This document shows positions 45,758 through 49,122 of a DNA stretch of 49,122 nucleotides, in pieces. The DNA is from Nitrospira sp. (GTDB taxonomy: Bacteria > Nitrospirota > Nitrospiria > Nitrospirales > Nitrospiraceae). The translations under genes and the position numbers were made by a program. The stretch lies in NCBI GenBank assembly GCA_005116965.1, contig SWDG01000027.1:135550-184671 (forward strand). Direction: 5' to 3'. The notes beneath the pieces were generated by a model. It worked only from the letters and a program-made list of their open reading frames with translations. It searched no databases and was not told the origin of the DNA. Numbering within the stretch: position 1 is the stretch's first letter; the number at the start of each line of letters is the position of its first letter.

Positions 45758-45802
45758 CACTCCAGAGATCCACCAATCGCATGCCCCCCATCCCGCAGAT
45801 AG

Positions 45803-45832
45803 TTGCAAGGTGGAAGAAGCCCCCCCTATAAT
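45803..45832 (+). promoter_or_regulatory. Sigma70-like promoter of ndk
   Basis: TTGCAA at 45803-45808 and a consensus TATAAT at 45827-45832, 18 bases apart, lie 52 bases before the ndk start codon. Confidence 0.65.
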
Positions 45833-45884
45833 AGATCGCGCCGTTCAGTGCATGCATTAACTATCTGGAGGAATCGTTGATATC

Positions 45885-46304
45885 ATGAGCGAAAGAACGT
45901 TGGCCATCATCAAGCCGGATGCTGTGAAAAAGAATGTCGTGGGAGATATTATCAATCGCTATGAGCAAGCCGGGCTGAAGCCGGTAGCGATCAAGCTGAT
46001 TCACATGTCTCAGTCGGTGGCTGAGGGATTTTATGCCGTACATAACGCGCGCCCTTTTTTCGGGAGCCTCTGCAGCTTCATGTCTTCCGGGCCTGCCGTC
46101 GTCCTTGTGTTGCAGGGTGATAATGCCATCAAAAAGAATCGTGAGCTGATGGGGGCGACCGACCCAGCGAAAGCCGATGCGGGGACCATCCGCAAAGCAC
46201 ACGGAGCGAATATCGAATTCAACGCCGTACATGGTTCCGACTCGCCGGAAACTGCACAATTCGAGATTGGATATTTCTTCCCCGGCATGGAGATTTTCCG
46301 TTAA
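45885..46304 (+). CDS. ndk: Nucleoside diphosphate kinase
   Basis: A 139-residue enzyme of full family length: [20 protein letters not shown] at the start and the phospho-accepting His116 in [10 protein letters not shown] near the end. It transfers the terminal phosphate of ATP to other nucleoside diphosphates in the cytoplasm. ATG 45885 has GGAGG only at 13 bases, a long spacing, but no other start fits. It has its own promoter and a strong terminator. Confidence 0.97.
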   Translation: MSERTLAIIKPDAVKKNVVGDIINRYEQAGLKPVAIKLIHMSQSVAEGFYAVHNARPFFGSLCSFMSSGPAVVLVLQGDNAIKKNRELMGATDPAKADAGTIRKAHGANIEFNAVHGSDSPETAQFEIGYFFPGMEIFR

Positions 46305-46362
46305 CCTTCCTGTCTTGGAGTACGCGGATCTCCTCGCCCTCCCAGCGCTGACCGGTACCGTT

Positions 46363-46399
46363 GAAGAGGAACAGCACTGTTGCTGTTCCTCTTCTTTTT
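46363..46399 (+). terminator. Rho-independent terminator of ndk
   Basis: GAAGAGGAACAGCA pairs perfectly with TGCTGTTCCTCTTC around CTGT and is followed by TTTTTG. This is the strongest terminator in the window. Confidence 0.92.
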
Positions 46400-46483
46400 G
46401 TTTAGCGAGACCTCTTCGGAATCAGGACTGGTTCAGGCTCGATGGTCTACGATCCTCCTCTTCGGCTCGACACAGATCGTTCC

Positions 46484-46513
46484 TTGACAACGCCAGTCGG
46501 CCCCAACTACCAT
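46484..46513 (+). promoter_or_regulatory. Possible promoter of the gcvH-lpdA group
   Basis: Consensus TTGACA at 46484-46489 and TACCAT at 46508-46513 are 18 bases apart, about 100 bases before gcvH and after the ndk terminator. The second box is only a moderate match. Confidence 0.4.
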
Positions 46514-46617
46514 CCTGAAAAGTTAGAAGATCTGGGCTGAGATTAAGTGGCGACCGAGGAGGAGTGTCCGTTCGTTTCGCCTGATCTCACGTTGAACCTT
46601 CTGTATAGGGAGCCGAC

Positions 46618-47004
46618 ATGATTCCAGCTGATTTGCGGTTTCACAAAGAGCATGAGTGGGTTCGCCTCGATGGGAAACGAGCGACTGTGGGTATCAGTGA
46701 CTTTGCGCAGGATGCCTTAGGCGATATCGTGTTTCTGGATCTGCCCAAAGTGGGCGTCTCGGTCAAGGTCGGTCAACAGATCGGTGAAGTGGAATCGACG
46801 AAAACAACATCTACGATCTATACGCCGGTGAGCGGAACGATCAGCCAGATTAACACCGAGCTAAAAGATCGTCCTGAAGTGGTGAATTCCGATCCCTACG
46901 GCAAGGGTTGGATTGCGATCATCGACCTTGCCGATCCGGCGGAAGTTGATCAGTTAATGACGGCTGCTCAGTACGAAGCCTTTCTCGCCAGTCAAAAGCA
47001 TTGA
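46618..47004 (+). CDS. gcvH: Glycine cleavage system H protein
   Basis: A 128-residue lipoyl carrier of full length; Lys62 in EVESTKTTSTIYTPVSG is the lipoylated residue, although usual relatives read ESVKAASD there. It shuttles the aminomethyl group between the P, T and L proteins of glycine cleavage. ATG 46618 follows AGGGAG. The L-protein gene follows 91 bases later; gcvP and gcvT are not in the window. Confidence 0.95.
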   Translation: MIPADLRFHKEHEWVRLDGKRATVGISDFAQDALGDIVFLDLPKVGVSVKVGQQIGEVESTKTTSTIYTPVSGTISQINTELKDRPEVVNSDPYGKGWIAIIDLADPAEVDQLMTAAQYEAFLASQKH

Positions 47005-47095
47005 GTCTCCTGTCTGTTGGACCTCTGCATCATTGCGTGATTGGATCTCGGTGACGGTCTGCCATGCCTTAATCGACAATAAGTGACTAATCCAC

Positions 47096-48529
47096 ATGAC
47101 TTCTCCAACTCACATTGCCATTCTTGGTGCCGGCCCCGGTGGATATGTGGCTGCTATCCGCGCAGCACAGCTCGGCGCTCGGGTGACGGTCATCGAGCGA
47201 GAAAAGCTTGGTGGAGTCTGCCTCAACTGGGGTTGCATTCCGAGTAAAGCCCTCCTCTCCGTGGTAGAGCTTGGCGACAAACTAAAAAAAGCGGAGGAGC
47301 TGGGACTCCTGTTTCAGGGGCCTGTCGCCTATGACCTTGCACGGATGGTGTCGCGAAAAGATACAGTCGTGGCGACCCTTGTGAAAGGGATTACGACGTT
47401 GTTCAAGGGGTGGGGCATCGATCACGTGAGTGGGCAGGGAATGATCAAGAATACGCGGACCATCGTGGTCACCAAATCTGATGGGAGTCAGTGCGAGATC
47501 CAGGCTGACGCGTTGGTCGTTGCGACCGGATCGTCGTGGCCCAACCTTCCTCAATTTCCAATCGATGGACGACAAATTCTGACCAGCCAACAGATGCTGG
47601 ATCTTACACAGATCCCGGCCAGTCTCATGATTATTGGCGGCGGTGTGGAGGGCTGTGAGTTTGCCTCATTGTATAGCGGGCTTGGCACGCAGGTGACGAT
47701 GGTTGAGCTGATGCCACGGGTCTTGCCGTTAGAGGATGAAGAAATCTCATCCACCATGACGCGTGAACTAAAAAAACGTGGCGTCACGGTGCTGACAGGT
47801 ACCACAGTTGAAAAGATAGAACAATCACCAGAATTGATTATGGTGCAGATGAAAGATGGCAGTGCCATCACCGTAGAGAAGCTCTTAGTCTCCGTCGGCC
47901 GAGGGCTCAACTCACGAGGGATTGGATTGGAGCAGGTCGGTGTGACCACTGGACGCCGTGGAGAAATTCTGGTTGATGCGCGGCTGGAAACGAATGTGTC
48001 GGGTATTTATGCGATTGGCGATGTGACTGGGAAGGCCATGTTGGCTCATGTCGCCTCGACGCAGGGGCAAGTGGCAGTCGAAAATATTCTGGGACATCCA
48101 CGGACCATTCAGTATGACGTGATCCCCGCCGGTATTTTTACCTTGCCCGAGATCGGGCGTGTAGGGCTGACTGAGCAGCAGGCTCGGGACCAGGCACAGA
48201 CCAGGGGACAGGAGCCCGGTCAGGCGGTAAAGATCGGTCGCTTCCGGTACGCAGGTTTGGGCAAGGCGCAAGCCACGGGTGATACCACCGGCTTTTTCAA
48301 AGTCATTGCCGATTCCGCAACCGGCAAGATTCTTGGCGTCCATATTCTTGGCGCGCACGCAGCGGATCTGATTCATGAGGCCGCATTGGCATTGCAGGTG
48401 GGAGCCACAGTGGATCAAGTGGCCGGGATGATTCATGCCCATCCAACCCTCGCTGAGGGGGTGATGGAAGCGGCAGAGGATGTCGATGGTGCCGCCATTC
48501 ATCAGCTCCGAAAGCAGGTGGCAAGATGA
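47096..48529 (+). CDS. lpdA: Dihydrolipoyl dehydrogenase (L protein)
   Basis: A 477-residue flavoprotein: FAD motif ILGAGPGGYVAAIRAAQLG, redox disulfide GGVCLNWGCIPSKALL, NAD motif MIIGGGVEGCEFASLYSGLG, second FAD motif SGIYAIGDVTGKAMLAHVA and the interface IHAHPTLAEGV with the catalytic His-Glu pair. It reoxidises the lipoyl group of H protein or of 2-oxoacid dehydrogenases, making NADH. The following gene overlaps its stop by 4 bases. Confidence 0.96.
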   Translation: MTSPTHIAILGAGPGGYVAAIRAAQLGARVTVIEREKLGGVCLNWGCIPSKALLSVVELGDKLKKAEELGLLFQGPVAYDLARMVSRKDTVVATLVKGITTLFKGWGIDHVSGQGMIKNTRTIVVTKSDGSQCEIQADALVVATGSSWPNLPQFPIDGRQILTSQQMLDLTQIPASLMIIGGGVEGCEFASLYSGLGTQVTMVELMPRVLPLEDEEISSTMTRELKKRGVTVLTGTTVEKIEQSPELIMVQMKDGSAITVEKLLVSVGRGLNSRGIGLEQVGVTTGRRGEILVDARLETNVSGIYAIGDVTGKAMLAHVASTQGQVAVENILGHPRTIQYDVIPAGIFTLPEIGRVGLTEQQARDQAQTRGQEPGQAVKIGRFRYAGLGKAQATGDTTGFFKVIADSATGKILGVHILGAHAADLIHEAALALQVGATVDQVAGMIHAHPTLAEGVMEAAEDVDGAAIHQLRKQVAR

Positions 48530-49011
48530 TCAGCTCACTGTTGCTGAAGCTTGGCATGCTGGCAGTCACGGTGGGCATTGTTTTCTGGATCATAGGGGCC
48601 CCTCATAAAACTCCGCATCTTGTGTCTGGATTCACCGCTGAACGGCAATTCGCTCCTGTTCCGACGACGGGGCCGGACAATCGGGTAGGGCACGCGCCGA
48701 GGCAACCTGGTCGCAGTGGCCAGGAGCCGAATAGTGAGATCGTCGCCCTTGCGAAGCCATCGTCCACGCCAGTTGGGCCGTTGTTGGATCTCAATCGGGC
48801 GAAGGCGGGTGAGCTGGAGGCCTTGCCTGGTATTGGTGCGGTCCTCGCACAACGGGTGATCGCCTTCAGGGAATCACTCGGAGGGTTTCGAAAGATCGAG
48901 GACCTTCGTGAAGTAAAGGGTATCGGTGCCAAGAAATTCGATCAGCTCAAATTATTGGTGACGGTTTCAACAACAGATTCAAAAGGAACGACGGAGCGAC
49001 GCGTGCTATGA
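48526..49011 (+). CDS. ComEA-like helix-hairpin-helix protein
   Basis: A 161-residue protein with one membrane helix at the N-terminus (MLAVTVGIVFWIIGA), a Pro/Gly-rich linker to about residue 80, and a tandem helix-hairpin-helix end (DLNRAKAGELEALPGIGAVL, GGFRKIEDLREVKGIGAKKF). This is the ComEA layout, which binds double-stranded DNA outside the inner membrane during uptake; it is also found in proteins with other roles. It overlaps lpdA and the next gene by ATGA, so it is translated with them. Confidence 0.85.
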   Translation: MISSLLLKLGMLAVTVGIVFWIIGAPHKTPHLVSGFTAERQFAPVPTTGPDNRVGHAPRQPGRSGQEPNSEIVALAKPSSTPVGPLLDLNRAKAGELEALPGIGAVLAQRVIAFRESLGGFRKIEDLREVKGIGAKKFDQLKLLVTVSTTDSKGTTERRVL

Positions 49012-49122
49012 AGGATGTGAATCAGCAGATTGATCTCATTCGGCGTGGTGCCGTAGAGGTGATCCAGCCTGCGGAACTAGAAGCCAAGCTCAAGCGGGCA
49101 CTCACAGAGGGCCGTCCATTAC
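49008..49122 (+). CDS. tyrS: Probable tyrosyl-tRNA synthetase, partial
   Basis: Only the first 38 codons are present (MKDVNQQIDLIRRGAVEVIQ then PAELEAKLKRALTEGRPL). The pattern QIDLIRRG..EVI...EL..KL......RPL is the usual start of bacterial TyrRS proteins. The catalytic motifs are beyond the window. The ATG overlaps the preceding stop by 4 bases. Confidence 0.7.
   Translation, partial: MKDVNQQIDLIRRGAVEVIQPAELEAKLKRALTEGRPL

Overview
The window looks like chromosomal DNA of a Nitrospira-type bacterium (phylum Nitrospirota). This is inferred from the style of the proteins, the ndk / gcvH / lpdA / helix-hairpin-helix / tyrS-like gene order at the right end, and several interspersed palindromic repeats. 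No ribosomal RNA, tRNA or CRISPR array was seen. Most of the window is accessory or loosely conserved housekeeping DNA, rich in broken genes and repeats. The only dense, clearly essential block is at the right end (45.8-49.1 kb).

Layout. 0-0.26 kb: truncated end of an IS element related to the complete copy at 20.3-21.7 kb. 0.3-8.4 kb: a frameshifted membrane acyltransferase; lipoprotein and membrane-protein genes; a TtuA-type tRNA thiolase with its ubiquitin-like sulfur carrier; a secreted Ig-like protein; an internally deleted Fis-type regulator; a secreted coiled-coil protein; a redoxin remnant; a glycosyltransferase. 8.5-12.8 kb: a 1,450-residue Lhr-type helicase whose reading frame contains low-complexity and palindromic repeats. 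12.9-20.2 kb: a DUF2780-like lipoprotein beside a decayed copy, an exported amidohydrolase, a beta-carbonic anhydrase that has lost its catalytic core, two further unknown proteins, and a translationally coupled RnfD/NqrB-like plus DUF2330 pair. 20.3-21.7 kb: complete IS with long inverted ends and a 24-bp direct repeat of its target. 21.8-24.1 kb: an unusual fusion of a histidine-phosphatase-like domain to a phosphofructokinase.

24.3-28.9 kb: small secreted proteins (Sel1 type, a Lys/Met-rich coiled coil), a DJ-1/PfpI protein, and a duplicated leader (stem-loop plus start of a gene) that also precedes a 22-residue membrane mini-protein. 29.0-31.8 kb: MFS transporter and cytochrome P450, probably one transcript. 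31.9-33.2 kb: an IS110-family element sitting inside a copy of the interspersed palindromic repeat, so its ends can be placed closely. 33.2-37.8 kb: cytochrome c, a long pentapeptide-repeat protein, a frameshifted dienelactone hydrolase, a DUF4160/DUF2442 pair, a second hydrolase remnant, and an Mrr restriction gene with a frameshift in a T7 run. 38.2-45.8 kb: SWIM/SNF2 helicase, APS-kinase-like protein, lytic-transglycosylase-like protein, and a methyltransferase-glycosyltransferase fusion coupled to a second methyltransferase. 45.8-49.1 kb: ndk with a sigma70-like promoter and a strong terminator, then gcvH, lpdA, a ComEA-like protein and the start of what is probably tyrS, the last three overlapping by ATGA.

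The most interesting items are the phosphatase-PFK fusion, the duplicated leader/mini-protein unit, the IS110 insertion that splits a palindromic repeat, the repeats inside the helicase reading frame, and the number of genes inactivated by single-base changes or clean in-frame deletions. Single-base frameshifts could be assembly errors, especially in the two 7-base A/T runs.
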